From contig NZ_JACHGM010000002.1 in NCBI RefSeq assembly GCF_014202295.1, positions 1 through 64,000 of the forward strand: a DNA stretch of 64,000 nucleotides, read 5' to 3'. Below, in pieces: positions 18,321-27,516 of the stretch (the first letter of the stretch is position 1; every line of letters starts with the position of its first letter). Made by a program: the position numbers and the translations under genes. The stretch is from Borreliella afzelii. Its GTDB lineage: Bacteria > Spirochaetota > Spirochaetia > Borreliales > Borreliaceae. Below the pieces are notes generated by a model that had not been told where the DNA came from, ran no database searches, and saw only the letters and a list, made by a program, of their open reading frames with translations.

Positions 18321-18733
18321 TGAAATTCTCCTTTTTTATATTCAAATTCAAATATTATTTTTACAATATTTTTAATCAAGCATAAAAAATTAAAAATATT
18401 GATCTTTATTTGCTTATTTTGATAATAAAACTTTATTTTTAAATTTTTTATTATTTTGTTTATCAAAGTTTTGTTTATCAAAAAATTTTTAATCACAAAT
18501 ACAGGTATTATTATACTACTTGACTGTATATTGATGTTAATCTTGTTTGTTTGTATAAGATTTTTGGGAATATATTTTTGCTTTGATTTTTTAGCCTTTA
18601 AAAAAAGTGTAAATTGATGAACTTGTAATAAATAAGTTTTATTGTAGTGTTGTATTTTAAAACGCTTGCAAAAAAACTTTATTTGCTTTAAGGCTTTTGA
18701 AGCCAATTTTAGCTTATTAATCCTTTTGTTCAA
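18317..18733 (-). CDS. Small basic protein, doubtful
   Basis: This 138-residue frame is extremely rich in Lys, Ile, Asn and Phe, with no recognisable domain. It would start with TTG at 18733 behind a weak site. Support for being real: its stop overlaps the start of the BB0405-type gene by 4 bases, as in a coupled operon. Against: its composition is what very AT-rich DNA yields when read in any open frame, and there is no signal peptide although its neighbours are exported. B31 has, from memory, a hypothetical gene (BB0404) at this place. Confidence 0.42.
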   Translation of the reverse strand: MNKRINKLKLASKALKQIKFFCKRFKIQHYNKTYLLQVHQFTLFLKAKKSKQKYIPKNLIQTNKININIQSSSIIIPVFVIKNFLINKTLINKIIKNLKIKFYYQNKQIKINIFNFLCLIKNIVKIIFEFEYKKGEFQ

Positions 18734-18896
18734 AACTTTATCCCAAAAATTTGAATATTAAGTTTTCAATCTATAAACAAATAGTACATCAAAGTTTTGA
18801 ATTTGAAATGCTGTTTGATATTATTTTAAGTAAGACTGAATTAATTAAAAATAAGTTTAGTATGTAATTTATTGTTATTAAACTTATACAAAGTGT

Positions 18897-19574
18897 ATGA
18901 TTAAACTGTATATTATTTTTTTTTATTTTTATTCTTTTTTATTAGGGTTTCCAGAAAATATTTTTTTTAAAAATTTAGGATTTTCTAATAATGATCAGTA
19001 TTTTATGTTTGGCGAATATGGGTTTGAGAATGGATATTATTATTCTGCTGTATGCTTTGTTGATGTTATTAAAAATAATTTTACAAACTCTGGAGTGCAT
19101 TCTAGGATTTTTAAGGAGCACGTTGAGTATTTAGACAGTTATGATAAAAGTCTTTACGAACTTTTAAAGATGATTAATTTTAAAGTTAAGGAATTTAAAA
19201 TTAATCATTTAAGAAGAGGGCGAGAAATTTATTTTTATGTTAAGAGTGAGATACCAGAAACAGATTTTTTAAATTTTGTTGATTTTAAAACAGGAAATGA
19301 ATATCAAGTTTTTGTAAATAAGGATATTAATTTTCAAAAACTTTCTTCTTCTTTTAATATTTTTTTATCTATCAGATATTGTAATTCAACTCTAGAAAAA
19401 CATTTGACTGTTGGAAGAGGGAATTTCTATAGAAAGAATGTTATTGATTATAAAATAAGGGAGATTGTTTTATTTCCAGATGAAGATGGAATTGTTTTTG
19501 TTTTGGAAAAAATCATGTTGAATTCTTATGGAAATAAGTATAAGCGATTTATGGTTGAAGTTAAAAAATATTGA
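18897..19574 (+). CDS. Secreted DUF2259-like protein
   Basis: This 225-residue protein has an N-terminal hydrophobic signal (about 1-19). The block LGFSNNDQYFMFGEYGFENG (about 27-46) resembles the start of the DUF2259 family of predicted secreted proteins. The function is unknown. No Shine-Dalgarno is visible; TATACA at 18885-18890 ends 6 bases before the ATG, so the mRNA may be leaderless or nearly so. proS follows after 52 bases with its own ribosome site. Confidence 0.75.
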   Translation: MIKLYIIFFYFYSFLLGFPENIFFKNLGFSNNDQYFMFGEYGFENGYYYSAVCFVDVIKNNFTNSGVHSRIFKEHVEYLDSYDKSLYELLKMINFKVKEFKINHLRRGREIYFYVKSEIPETDFLNFVDFKTGNEYQVFVNKDINFQKLSSSFNIFLSIRYCNSTLEKHLTVGRGNFYRKNVIDYKIREIVLFPDEDGIVFVLEKIMLNSYGNKYKRFMVEVKKY

Positions 19575-19626
19575 ATATAATTATATAGTGTTTTAAAGAA
19601 GTGTAATGCTTTATTAAGGATAATGT

Positions 19627-21093
19627 ATGAGTGATTTTATAGCATCAAAAGAAGATGATTATTCTAAGTGGTATTTAGATATAGTGCAAAAAGCAAAACT
19701 TGCTGATTACAGCCCTGTAAAAGGGTGCATGGTGATTATGCCTTATGGGTATTCTATTTGGAGTAAAATTCAGAGCATACTTGATAAAAAATTTAAAGAG
19801 ACAGGACATGAGAATGCATATTTTCCTATGCTTATTCCTTATGGGTTTTTAGAAAAAGAAAAGGATCATATTGATGGATTTTCACCCGAGTTTGCTATTA
19901 TTAAGGATGCTGGTGGAGAGAGTTTGGTGGAACCTTTGGTTTTAAGGCCTACTTCTGAGACAATTATTTGGAATATGTATAGTAAGTGGATTAAGTCTTA
20001 CAGAGATCTCCCCCTTAAAATTAATCAATGGGCGAATGTTATTCGTTGGGAAAAGAGGACAAGACCTTTTTTGCGTACTACCGAATTTTTATGGCAAGAA
20101 GGGCATACTGCTCATGCTACTGAAGAGGAGGCATTAGAAGAAACTTTACTTATTTTAGATGTATATAAAAGATTTATGGAAGACTATTTAGCTATTCCAG
20201 TTTTTTGTGGTAAAAAATCTGAAAATGAAAAATTTGCGGGGGCTGTTTCTACTTATTCGGTTGAGGCATTAATGCAAGATAAAAAAGCGCTTCAAGCCGC
20301 CACATCTCATTATTTAGGTTTGAATTTTGCAAAGGCGTTTGATGTAAAATTTCAAGACAAAGATGGTAAGATGAAACATGTATTTGCTAGTAGCTGGGGT
20401 GTTTCTACCAGATTAATTGGTGCTTTGATTATGGTTCATTCTGATGAGAAAGGTTTGATTTTGCCACCTCGCATTGCTCCTGTAGAAATTATTGTTATTC
20501 CCATTTTTAAAAAAGAAGATGAGATTAATAAAAAAATTTTAGACTATTCTGATTGTGTTGTACACACTTTAAAAAAAGCAGAATTTAGAGTTGAAATTGA
20601 TAAGGATGTTAGAAGTTCTCCAGGATTTAGATTTTCATCTGCTGAGTTTAAAGGAATTCCTATACGTATTGAAGTGGGGATAAATGATATTCTTTTAAAT
20701 TCTGTTACTATTATAAGAAGGGATAAAGACAGAAAATTTAAGTATCAAATATCCCTTGATTCTCTTGTTAGTAAGGTTAGGGTAGAACTTGATTCTATGC
20801 AAAAAGATTTATTTAAAAAAGCATTGAATTTTAGGACCTTAAATACCAAGGAGATTTTTAGAAGCGGGAAAGATAGCTATGAGCTATTTAAAGCTTATGT
20901 GAATGATTATTCTGGTTTTGTGCTTTCTTGTTGGTGTGGTGGTTTGAATTGTGAAAATATTATTAAAAATGAGACTAAAGCCACAATAAGATGTATTCCT
21001 GATGATTTTAAAGCCCGGGATTTAACAGGTATGACTTGTATTTATTGCTCTTCTAAGGCCAAATATTATGTTTTATTTGCCAAATCTTATTAA
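19627..21093 (+). CDS. proS: Prolyl-tRNA synthetase, archaeal/eukaryotic type
   Basis: This class II synthetase (488 residues) charges tRNA-Pro. It is the short form without the editing insertion domain of typical bacterial ProRS. It has motif 2 around RWEKRTRPFLRTTEFLWQEG, an anticodon-binding domain, and a C-terminal cysteine-rich zinc region (CWCGG...C...CIYC) ending in Tyr (KSY), all hallmarks of the archaeal/eukaryotic class. The family is known from a few bacteria including Borrelia, probably by old horizontal transfer. AAGGA precedes the ATG. Confidence 0.97.
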   Translation: MSDFIASKEDDYSKWYLDIVQKAKLADYSPVKGCMVIMPYGYSIWSKIQSILDKKFKETGHENAYFPMLIPYGFLEKEKDHIDGFSPEFAIIKDAGGESLVEPLVLRPTSETIIWNMYSKWIKSYRDLPLKINQWANVIRWEKRTRPFLRTTEFLWQEGHTAHATEEEALEETLLILDVYKRFMEDYLAIPVFCGKKSENEKFAGAVSTYSVEALMQDKKALQAATSHYLGLNFAKAFDVKFQDKDGKMKHVFASSWGVSTRLIGALIMVHSDEKGLILPPRIAPVEIIVIPIFKKEDEINKKILDYSDCVVHTLKKAEFRVEIDKDVRSSPGFRFSSAEFKGIPIRIEVGINDILLNSVTIIRRDKDRKFKYQISLDSLVSKVRVELDSMQKDLFKKALNFRTLNTKEIFRSGKDSYELFKAYVNDYSGFVLSCWCGGLNCENIIKNETKATIRCIPDDFKARDLTGMTCIYCSSKAKYYVLFAKSY

Positions 21094-21104
21094 TTTGTTT
21101 GGCT

Positions 21105-22307
21105 TTAATTAATTTTTTCTTGATCTTTTAATTCTTTAAAGTTTGTTATATGAATGATTGCAATGTTAAAGGCAAAGTCAATAAGTAAAGCTAAAGAGAT
21201 TAATATTGGCAGCATTGGTGTTATGTTAGAAACATTTAGCTCTATTCCTTTTGTATAGGTAGAACAAAGCATTGTAATTATGTAAATTAAGCTATTTGGT
21301 ATATGAGGAAATGCAAAGACAAAAAAAAATGATAAAGTGCTCATATAGCTTATTTCATAGATAGAAATAGGCAAGCTAGAATACGATTTTAAAATTATAA
21401 AAAATGATATTACTGAAACAAAAATAGTTCCAAATTTAGAAACAAAATTTATTAGAGGTATGTTTATAATTATAGATTTTTTTATATTTATTCTTTCATT
21501 TTTAATATCTTCTATTAAGATCACATAAGGAGAATAAGAATCTTTTGTTAGTCCTGAAAATATTATGTTTTGAAATGATACAAAGATTCCTTTATATATC
21601 ATTTTAAAATTTTTTGTCAATCTATAGCTAATTGTTGGTAATATTACAAACAAAATTATAATTGTCCATATTAAAAAGAATGTTATGCTATTTATGTAAT
21701 TTTGATAATCTTTAAAGCTTTTTAGGCTTGTAGTGTAATCTGCTGCTATAAAAATGATTCCTATGTTTAATACCTTTACAATAAATCCATTTGCATGGTA
21801 AAAAAGATTGGATGCGCTTAGCATCAGTTCTCTAGCTATTCTCCCCTTTTGTTTTGCATAATAAAAGCTAGTGCCTATGATTATTGAAATCATGTAGATG
21901 CTGAGTAGATTTGGATTACTAGATGTAAATATTTTGAATATATTTTTTGGGAAAAATGTTTCTAATAAAACTTCTTTTTCAAAAAAATATGTATTTTGTA
22001 TTGTTTTTTCTAGTATTGGAATTCTTTGTGGAAGATATATTATTGCAGCTATTATTGCTACAGCAACTCCAGATAGGTTAGTTAAAATTCCATAATAAAT
22101 GGTTTTACCAAAAAGTTTTTTAAAGTTTTTATTTTCAATAATATTTTCAATTCCTAATGGAATTGAAAATATTAAGAAAGGAATAAGAGATAAGTATGAT
22201 AATCTTATAAAAGCATGAGATAAAGAGCTATAAATCCCAAGAGGAAAAAATAATCCTAAAAAGATTCCAATAAGCAGAGTGAAAAAAAAATTGATTTTTA
22301 CATTCAT
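21105..22307 (-). CDS. gltP: Dicarboxylate/amino acid:cation symporter (glutamate type)
   Basis: This 400-residue inner-membrane transporter belongs to the DAACS (GltP/GltT/DctA) family and takes up glutamate, aspartate or C4-dicarboxylates with protons or sodium. About eight hydrophobic segments are seen. The sequence is divergent from textbook members, but the N-terminal LGLFFPLGIYSSLSHAFIRLSYLSLIPFLIFSIPLGI pattern fits the family. The start ATG at 22307 has AAAGGA on the minus strand just upstream. The divergent reading frame starts at the next base, so its promoter must lie within that frame's first 100 bases. Confidence 0.83.
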   Translation of the reverse strand: MNVKINFFFTLLIGIFLGLFFPLGIYSSLSHAFIRLSYLSLIPFLIFSIPLGIENIIENKNFKKLFGKTIYYGILTNLSGVAVAIIAAIIYLPQRIPILEKTIQNTYFFEKEVLLETFFPKNIFKIFTSSNPNLLSIYMISIIIGTSFYYAKQKGRIARELMLSASNLFYHANGFIVKVLNIGIIFIAADYTTSLKSFKDYQNYINSITFFLIWTIIILFVILPTISYRLTKNFKMIYKGIFVSFQNIIFSGLTKDSYSPYVILIEDIKNERINIKKSIIINIPLINFVSKFGTIFVSVISFFIILKSYSSLPISIYEISYMSTLSFFFVFAFPHIPNSLIYIITMLCSTYTKGIELNVSNITPMLPILISLALLIDFAFNIAIIHITNFKELKDQEKIN

Positions 22308-23963
22308 ATGACTTTTCCTTTCAGAGATTTAGGTACACTTTGTATAATAAATAGTACTAAATTTTTTTGTAAATATAAACTTTGGAGTTACAATTGTACT
22401 TATGTTGTTATGTTGCTTGTGGGTGTTTTTGGGGGTTGTTTGTATAAATATCCTGATTCTGTAGATACAGATTTAAATTCAAGGTTGCCAAATATTTTAA
22501 CTTTAGAGGAGCATGATAAGCAACTTTTTACTAAAGATTTTTATAAAAATCTTATTTCAAGTAGTAAAGAAATTGGTCTTAAGCTTCATAAAGTTTTAGT
22601 AGATTATTTAAATCCGCAGTCAGAAGAGGTTGATAGGGTTTTAAAATATAATCAAGTGATTAACATTTATTGGTCTTTTCTCAAATCAATTGCAAAAAAC
22701 ATTTCAAAATTGACTATAGAGCAGAAGATTTTATTTAGATTTGCTGCTCTTATTCCAAATGCACTTGGATCTGAAATTCAGCTGTTAATTTCAAAAACTA
22801 TTTGGGATAATCATTACAATGAGTCTTTTATTTATTTTGATGAATGGCTTTATGGGGTTAATAGTTTCAAGCTTAGTAGATTAGCAACTGATTTGCCAAT
22901 GGATAACTTTAAAGAAGAAGATTTGGAAAAAATTTTACTTAATAAGAAAGAAAAACTTTTGGCAAATATTGATTTTGCAAAGAGTAGTCTTAAAAGAACC
23001 GATAAGATTAGAGAAGAAGCTCTTTGTAGACTAAGGAGTATGTTTGGATTTTTATTTTCAAATAATGACCAAAACGATTTAGCTTATATGCCTGAATACG
23101 GAGTGCGAAGTCCTTATGCCAATTCGATTTTAAAGCCTTTAAATTTTGCCAGTGATTATGTTGATGATCTTATTAAATCAAATCGAGATGTCAATATTTT
23201 TATCAATAAAATTGAAGATGCTAACAGAGAGCTTTTTGAAATTCAAAATAAAATGAATAATATTGGAATGTCTGTTGAATCAACTATTGCACACGATGAG
23301 GTTGAGGCTATCAGAAGTGCCAATAAGCTTGCAATAGGGCCAAGAGGCAATCATTTCCCTATTCTTTTGAGAAATAATGTAGTTGCTAACCCTCAACTTT
23401 TTGGAAGCAGAGAAAGAATTATACAACTTGTTTGGGAAATAGAAGATATTCAGCCTAGACTTTTTCAAAAAGCGTATAGAGGGGATTTGCTCAGGGTAGT
23501 CCCGTATTTTATATTAATACCTTCTTATGGTGATAAAGGAATTTGCTGGGAGCCAATTGATGTTAAAAATAGAGCAAATGGCAGGGGTAAAATATTAATA
23601 CCCATGTATGCTAAAAACTTAAGAAAAGCGGTTATTTTAGGGATTGGTGATTTTGTTTGGGAGCTTGCAAAAGAACAAGCTTCTTTTAGATGGATGGAAA
23701 CAGGAATTACAGGTCAATATTATGATTATTATGTTAAATTTATTAAAAAAGGAAATGTTAAAAATTTTTTCCTAGAAGATTATTTTCTTTGGATAGATAA
23801 GGAAAGTAAAGGAATTCAAAAACTTGAGAAATTGGTGCGCGGCATAATGTGGAGAAATTTACCTTTTTCTAAAAATTTAAAAGAGACACTTGCTAAAAAA
23901 TCTTTTATATACAAGGATCTTCTTGATAAAGATAAAAATATCCAAGCATCTGATGGGTATTAA
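22308..23963 (+). CDS. Probable lipoprotein, function unknown
   Basis: This is a 551-residue protein with no family I recognise. A hydrophobic run ending VFGGC at residue 44 looks like a lipoprotein signal with Cys44 as lipid site, preceded by lysines at about 19-24. The start is uncertain. The ATG at 22308 abuts the divergent transporter start and has no ribosome site. Met35 (22410) would leave too short a signal. The open frame over the first 34 codons weakly favours the long form or a non-ATG start in between. The rest is charged and soluble-looking, with repeated Leu/Lys helices and a Trp-rich last third. Confidence 0.75.
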   Translation: MTFPFRDLGTLCIINSTKFFCKYKLWSYNCTYVVMLLVGVFGGCLYKYPDSVDTDLNSRLPNILTLEEHDKQLFTKDFYKNLISSSKEIGLKLHKVLVDYLNPQSEEVDRVLKYNQVINIYWSFLKSIAKNISKLTIEQKILFRFAALIPNALGSEIQLLISKTIWDNHYNESFIYFDEWLYGVNSFKLSRLATDLPMDNFKEEDLEKILLNKKEKLLANIDFAKSSLKRTDKIREEALCRLRSMFGFLFSNNDQNDLAYMPEYGVRSPYANSILKPLNFASDYVDDLIKSNRDVNIFINKIEDANRELFEIQNKMNNIGMSVESTIAHDEVEAIRSANKLAIGPRGNHFPILLRNNVVANPQLFGSRERIIQLVWEIEDIQPRLFQKAYRGDLLRVVPYFILIPSYGDKGICWEPIDVKNRANGRGKILIPMYAKNLRKAVILGIGDFVWELAKEQASFRWMETGITGQYYDYYVKFIKKGNVKNFFLEDYFLWIDKESKGIQKLEKLVRGIMWRNLPFSKNLKETLAKKSFIYKDLLDKDKNIQASDGY

Positions 23964-24019
23964 TTTATTTTCTATTTTGATAAAATTCTGATTATTTTTT
24001 TATTTTTTGTGCTTTTAAG

Positions 24020-24631
24020 CTAATTTTTATAATTATCATCAATGTAAACTTTTTTCTTTTCCAGAGATTTAATTAATTTTATATTTTCTGTTTCTATTGC
24101 GGCTTGCATTGGCGTTTTTCTGTTTTTTAGCGTGAAACTTAAATCAGCTCCGCTTTCTTTTAAAAATTCAAATACTTTTTCGTTATTAGCATATATTGCC
24201 CAAAATATTGGAGAATGCTCAGTATCATCTATCTGATTAAGGCTTATTCCATAATCTACTAATATTTTTATGATTTCAAATTCATTATTTATTATTGAAA
24301 TTGAAATTGGAGATATTTTATGATTAAAGTTTATTTCTGCCCCCAGATTTAGTGCAATTAAAACGCCTTTTTTATTGCTAAAAAAAACAGATATTATAAA
24401 AAGATCATTTTTAATTTTTTCTAAATTTTGTAAGGTTTTTTTGTCGTTTATGTTTATTGAATTTATAACTTTATTTAAAGTGTCTTTATTATTTTGATAT
24501 TCTGTGCTATTGAAAGCAAATAATTTTTTTTGCAATTCTTTTACTATTGAAGTACTTGTATCGGTGTTTGTTGAATTCAAATTCATTATTATTTGTAATA
24601 ACAGTAAAAGTATAATGAATTCTTTTTTCAT
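24020..24631 (-). CDS. Exported ankyrin-repeat protein
   Basis: This 203-residue protein has a signal peptide (about 1-20, LLLLLQIIMNLNS). Ankyrin repeats are visible from about residue 85: one with KGVLIALNLGAEINFNH, one with NEFEIIKILVDYGISLNQID, one with SPIFWAIYANNEKVFEFLKESGADL, and a last with TPMQAAIETENIKLIKSLEKK. Ankyrin repeats mediate protein-protein binding; an exported bacterial version would act in the periplasm. The partner is unknown. It is a single gene, convergent with its left neighbour and divergent from the lipoprotein gene on the right. Confidence 0.82.
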   Translation of the reverse strand: MKKEFIILLLLLQIIMNLNSTNTDTSTSIVKELQKKLFAFNSTEYQNNKDTLNKVINSININDKKTLQNLEKIKNDLFIISVFFSNKKGVLIALNLGAEINFNHKISPISISIINNEFEIIKILVDYGISLNQIDDTEHSPIFWAIYANNEKVFEFLKESGADLSFTLKNRKTPMQAAIETENIKLIKSLEKKKVYIDDNYKN

Positions 24632-24968
24632 GTTTTGTGAGTTTTGTATTCCTTTAATAAAGTATTTAATTTTAGATGATTGCTTTTTTAATAAGTATTA
24701 AATTAACATTTATTATAGGCTATTATAAGATTGTTTTTCAATGCTTTTATGGTTGTAATTGTCAATTATTAAATGATTTTTGCCTATTTTTTAGATATTA
24801 AGTATTTTTATACTAAATTTATAATTTAGGCTTTAGTTTTGATGCTTTTTTGTATGTGGTATTAATATTAAATATGGTCATGTTAAGTTAGTATTTAAAA
24901 AAATTGATAATTTTTTTAAATTGAGTTGTACATTTTATTATGTGTAGTTTATATTGTAAAATACTCTT
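24632..24968. other. AT-rich divergent intergenic region
   Basis: These 337 bases separate divergent genes and hold no convincing gene or RNA. Near the right end TTGTAC at 24926-24931 and TATATT at 24950-24955 (18-base spacing) could be a sigma-70 promoter for the lipoprotein gene at 24969. If so, the leader would be only about 7 bases. The left end must contain the promoter of the ankyrin gene; I cannot place it. Confidence 0.4.
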
Positions 24969-26000
24969 ATGAGTTTATTGACTGAAATTGCTAAGTTTGT
25001 TTTGATTTTATTTTTATTTACTTCTTGCAAAGAAAAACAAAGCGAGATCCAAAATCTTACTCATCTTTTAAAAGCTTCTAATAAAAATAGATTAGATAAA
25101 TTTCTTATTATTGATAGGGTTGTTAATATATATATTGCAAATAAAAATTATGAAAATGCTTTAGAAGTTGTAAATAATGGAATTATTGATGATGAATCTA
25201 GAGAATATTATCCTTTGTATCTTTATTTAATGGGCAATATTTATAATTCTATGGGAGAAGATTTCGTAGCTTTTAGTATTTACAAGCATGTTGTTGACAA
25301 TTTTGATGATTATGTTTATGAAAACTGTTCAGTGAAAACAAGAGCGGCTAAAAAGATTGTTAATTTAAATATTGATTCAGCTGATAAGATCAATTATTAC
25401 AAATTTATATTAAATACAGGAATTGATAATTTAAATAATGAAGAAAAGGGTAATTATTTTTATAATCTTGCATTAAGTTTGGAAGATATTCAAGATTATG
25501 ATGAATCTTATTTTTACTATAAAAAATTTCTTTCAATTCCAAGGTCACATCTAAAAATAGATTCTAGAGACTATTTTAATGTCGTTACAAAAATTAATTA
25601 CTTTAATAATCCAGAGTTTGTTGTTTATAGAAATTTAGGAGATTTAATCCAAGATGTCAAAAATTTTGTTCTTTCAGGGGATACTTCTAAATTACTTAAC
25701 ATAAGAGATAAGAATAATTTTTTTATTCAAAGTTGGGATCAAAAGGGTGGTAAAAGCAATTCTATTAATACTAACAGCTTTTTAACCACGATGATTAGGC
25801 TTGGAGGGAGAAGAAAAAATGGAATACAATTTGCAAAGTATCTTGAGGAGGATTCTAGTGATGATATATCTTATCTTGAATCAAGTGGATGGGATCATAT
25901 TCGAGAATGGTATTTTGTTTTTAAAAGAATTGTTTATCCTAAAGATCCAGAAATTAATAATGGTTGGACTTGGATAGGTGTGTATTTAGGTAAAAAATAA
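24969..26000 (+). CDS. TPR-like lipoprotein, function unknown
   Basis: This 343-residue protein has a lipoprotein signal ending LFTSC (Cys20) followed by KEK, so it is a lipid-anchored envelope protein. Helical repeats of tetratricopeptide type are visible, for example YENALEVVNNGIIDD at about 59 onward, the LMGNIYNSMGEDFVAFSIY repeat, and NYFYNLALSLEDIQDYDESY at about 161-180. The C-terminal third has a different, aromatic-rich character and may be a separate domain. There is no Shine-Dalgarno before the ATG. The next gene follows after 13 bases, so the two probably form an operon. Confidence 0.8.
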   Translation: MSLLTEIAKFVLILFLFTSCKEKQSEIQNLTHLLKASNKNRLDKFLIIDRVVNIYIANKNYENALEVVNNGIIDDESREYYPLYLYLMGNIYNSMGEDFVAFSIYKHVVDNFDDYVYENCSVKTRAAKKIVNLNIDSADKINYYKFILNTGIDNLNNEEKGNYFYNLALSLEDIQDYDESYFYYKKFLSIPRSHLKIDSRDYFNVVTKINYFNNPEFVVYRNLGDLIQDVKNFVLSGDTSKLLNIRDKNNFFIQSWDQKGGKSNSINTNSFLTTMIRLGGRRKNGIQFAKYLEEDSSDDISYLESSGWDHIREWYFVFKRIVYPKDPEINNGWTWIGVYLGKK

Positions 26001-26013
26001 TAGGAAGGAGATA

Positions 26014-26862
26014 ATGCATTTTCTTAAATTTCTTTTTAGTTATTTATTTCTACTTTATTCTAATGTTTCTATAATAAAAGATGAGGTTGCCGAGACAAGC
26101 GTGCATAGAATAATTGATTGGGATAGGAAGGTTATTTGTTTTGACATTGTTAAGGAAATTAATGAAAATGAATTTAGACCAGTAGGTTTAAATACGGCGT
26201 CTAAATTAATAGCAACCATTAATGATTTTAAAGACACTTTAATAAGAGAATCTCTTTTTAAAATAATTATGGACTCTGAAAATACTTTTAAGAATTATTT
26301 TGACCTGAATCCCAGCTTAATACTTAATTTTTCGGGTCCTAATAGTATTTTGAAAAGATCTTATATAAAATATTCAGAAGATTTAAGAAGTCTAACTGTT
26401 AGATATGAGCTTAGCCTTTTCCCCGATTTTATAAGTTTATTTTTTTCTCATGAAAAGCCATATAAAGCTTTTTATCCATTAGTAAATTCTGATGTTGATA
26501 AAACCGATTATACAGGAGTTGTGATTTATGTAGGTGATGTCTATAATAATACTTTTGGTTCTAAAAAATTAGAAGACTCTTTTTTTATCAAAATTTATGA
26601 TGAAAACATTAGGCCATATTTTGATAAGAGAATGGTTTCTTCAGAGGCTTTGAAAAAATGGGGAATGCTTGAGTATAGCAATGATGTTCTTTATAGCAAT
26701 AAAAATAGGGTTGGGTATCGTCCTTTAAAATTAGTTGCCAAAAGCAGTTATGGTAAAAATAATACAGATATTATACTTGATGAGTATTCTATTAACAAAT
26801 TGTTTTCAAATAGTAATAATATTAAACTTTTGCAAGACGGAAAACTTGTTATAATAAAGTAA
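26014..26862 (+). CDS. Exported protein, function unknown
   Basis: This 282-residue protein has an N-terminal hydrophobic signal (about 1-20). The body is mixed alpha/beta with no motif I can assign. It has a very strong ribosome site (AGGAAGGAG) directly before the ATG, in contrast to the upstream lipoprotein gene, which has none. It probably forms a two-gene operon with the TPR-like lipoprotein and may work with it in the envelope (inference from spacing only). Confidence 0.75.
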   Translation: MHFLKFLFSYLFLLYSNVSIIKDEVAETSVHRIIDWDRKVICFDIVKEINENEFRPVGLNTASKLIATINDFKDTLIRESLFKIIMDSENTFKNYFDLNPSLILNFSGPNSILKRSYIKYSEDLRSLTVRYELSLFPDFISLFFSHEKPYKAFYPLVNSDVDKTDYTGVVIYVGDVYNNTFGSKKLEDSFFIKIYDENIRPYFDKRMVSSEALKKWGMLEYSNDVLYSNKNRVGYRPLKLVAKSSYGKNNTDIILDEYSINKLFSNSNNIKLLQDGKLVIIK

Positions 26863-26935
26863 GAAAATTAAACTAGGTACTTGTTTTTTTCTAAACAATC
26901 AACTAAGATAATAAAGAGTTTTATAAGGAATTAAT

Positions 26936-27008
26936 GCCCTTATAGCTCAGTTGGTAGAGCACCACCATGGTAAGGTGGGGGTCGTCGGTTCAAGTCCGAT
27001 TGAGGGCT
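26936..27008 (+). tRNA. trnT: tRNA-Thr (anticodon GGT)
   Basis: The acceptor stem GCCCTTA pairs with TGAGGGC, with T as discriminator base. The D-loop AGCTCAGTTGGTAGAGC and T-arm GGTTCAAGTCC are canonical. The anticodon stem CCACC/GGTGG encloses the loop ATGGTAA, giving GGT at positions 34-36. No CCA is encoded. It lies 28 bases before rpmG. Confidence 0.96.
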
Positions 27009-27035
27009 TTTATTGGTAGTTAGGAGTTTTGCTAT

Positions 27036-27215
27036 ATGGGTAAAAAGAAAGGGAAAGGAGCTGTTGAGCTTATATCTTTGATTTGTGAAGAGACAGGAAT
27101 TAGGAATTATACCACTACTAAGAATAGACGTAATAAGCAAGAAAAGTTAGAATTGATGAAATATTGTCCAAAATTACGGAAACACACTCTTCATAAAGAA
27201 GGGAAAATAAAATAA
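27036..27215 (+). CDS. rpmG: Ribosomal protein L33
   Basis: A 59-residue large-subunit protein, [19 protein letters not shown]... through [18 protein letters not shown], typical of bacterial L33. The usual N-terminal cysteine pair is absent (one Cys each in LICEE and KYCPK), which resembles the zinc-free type. TAGGAG at 27021-27026 is its ribosome site. It sits between tRNA-Thr and tRNA-Trp, ahead of secE-nusG, the common bacterial order tRNA-rpmG-tRNA-Trp-secE-nusG. Confidence 0.95.
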   Translation: MGKKKGKGAVELISLICEETGIRNYTTTKNRRNKQEKLELMKYCPKLRKHTLHKEGKIK

Positions 27216-27223
27216 TAAATAAT

Positions 27224-27296
27224 AGGTCAGTAGTTCCAACGGTAGAACGACAGTCTCCAAAACTGTATGCTGGGGGTTCGAATCCCTCCTGACCTG
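27224..27296 (+). tRNA. trnW: tRNA-Trp (anticodon CCA)
   Basis: The acceptor stem AGGTCAG pairs with CTGACCT, with G as discriminator. The anticodon stem ACAGT/ACTGT encloses CTCCAAA, giving CCA. The T-arm GGGGGTTCGAATCCCTC is canonical. No CCA end is encoded. The gene starts 8 bases after rpmG and ends 26 bases before secE, so it is processed out of a shared transcript. Confidence 0.96.
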
Positions 27297-27322
27297 TTGT
27301 TAGAATTAAAGTGAGGCTTTAA

Positions 27323-27493
27323 GTGTTTAGGTTTATCAAAGATAGTATTTTGGAGCTTAAGAAGGTAACGTGGCCTAAGTATAATGAAGTGGTTGAAAAT
27401 GGAAAACAAGTTTTTTGGTTGGTATTATTTGTTTCAATTTTCTTAGGCATAGTCGATTATCTCATGTTTCTTGTTGTAACTTATGTATTTTAG
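27323..27493 (+). CDS. secE: Preprotein translocase subunit SecE
   Basis: A 56-residue protein, the essential small subunit of the SecYEG channel. The signature LKKVTWPKYNEV lies at about 12-23, followed by a single membrane helix at about 29-52. The start codon is GTG at 27323, with GTGAGG at 27311-27316 as ribosome site. It lies between tRNA-Trp and nusG. The length matches the minimal one-helix form found in most bacteria. Confidence 0.95.
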   Translation: MFRFIKDSILELKKVTWPKYNEVVENGKQVFWLVLFVSIFLGIVDYLMFLVVTYVF

Positions 27494-27516
27494 TTTTATT
27501 ATAAGAAGGGTAAATT

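Noticed and set aside
24720..24960. Possible riboswitch or small RNA in the 337-base gap
   Set aside because: No stable GC-containing stems and no resemblance to known riboswitch cores; only AT-rich DNA.
26940..27409. Minus-strand frames across the tRNA-Thr and tRNA-Trp genes
   Set aside because: They read through tRNA genes and opposite rpmG and secE; classic spurious frames.
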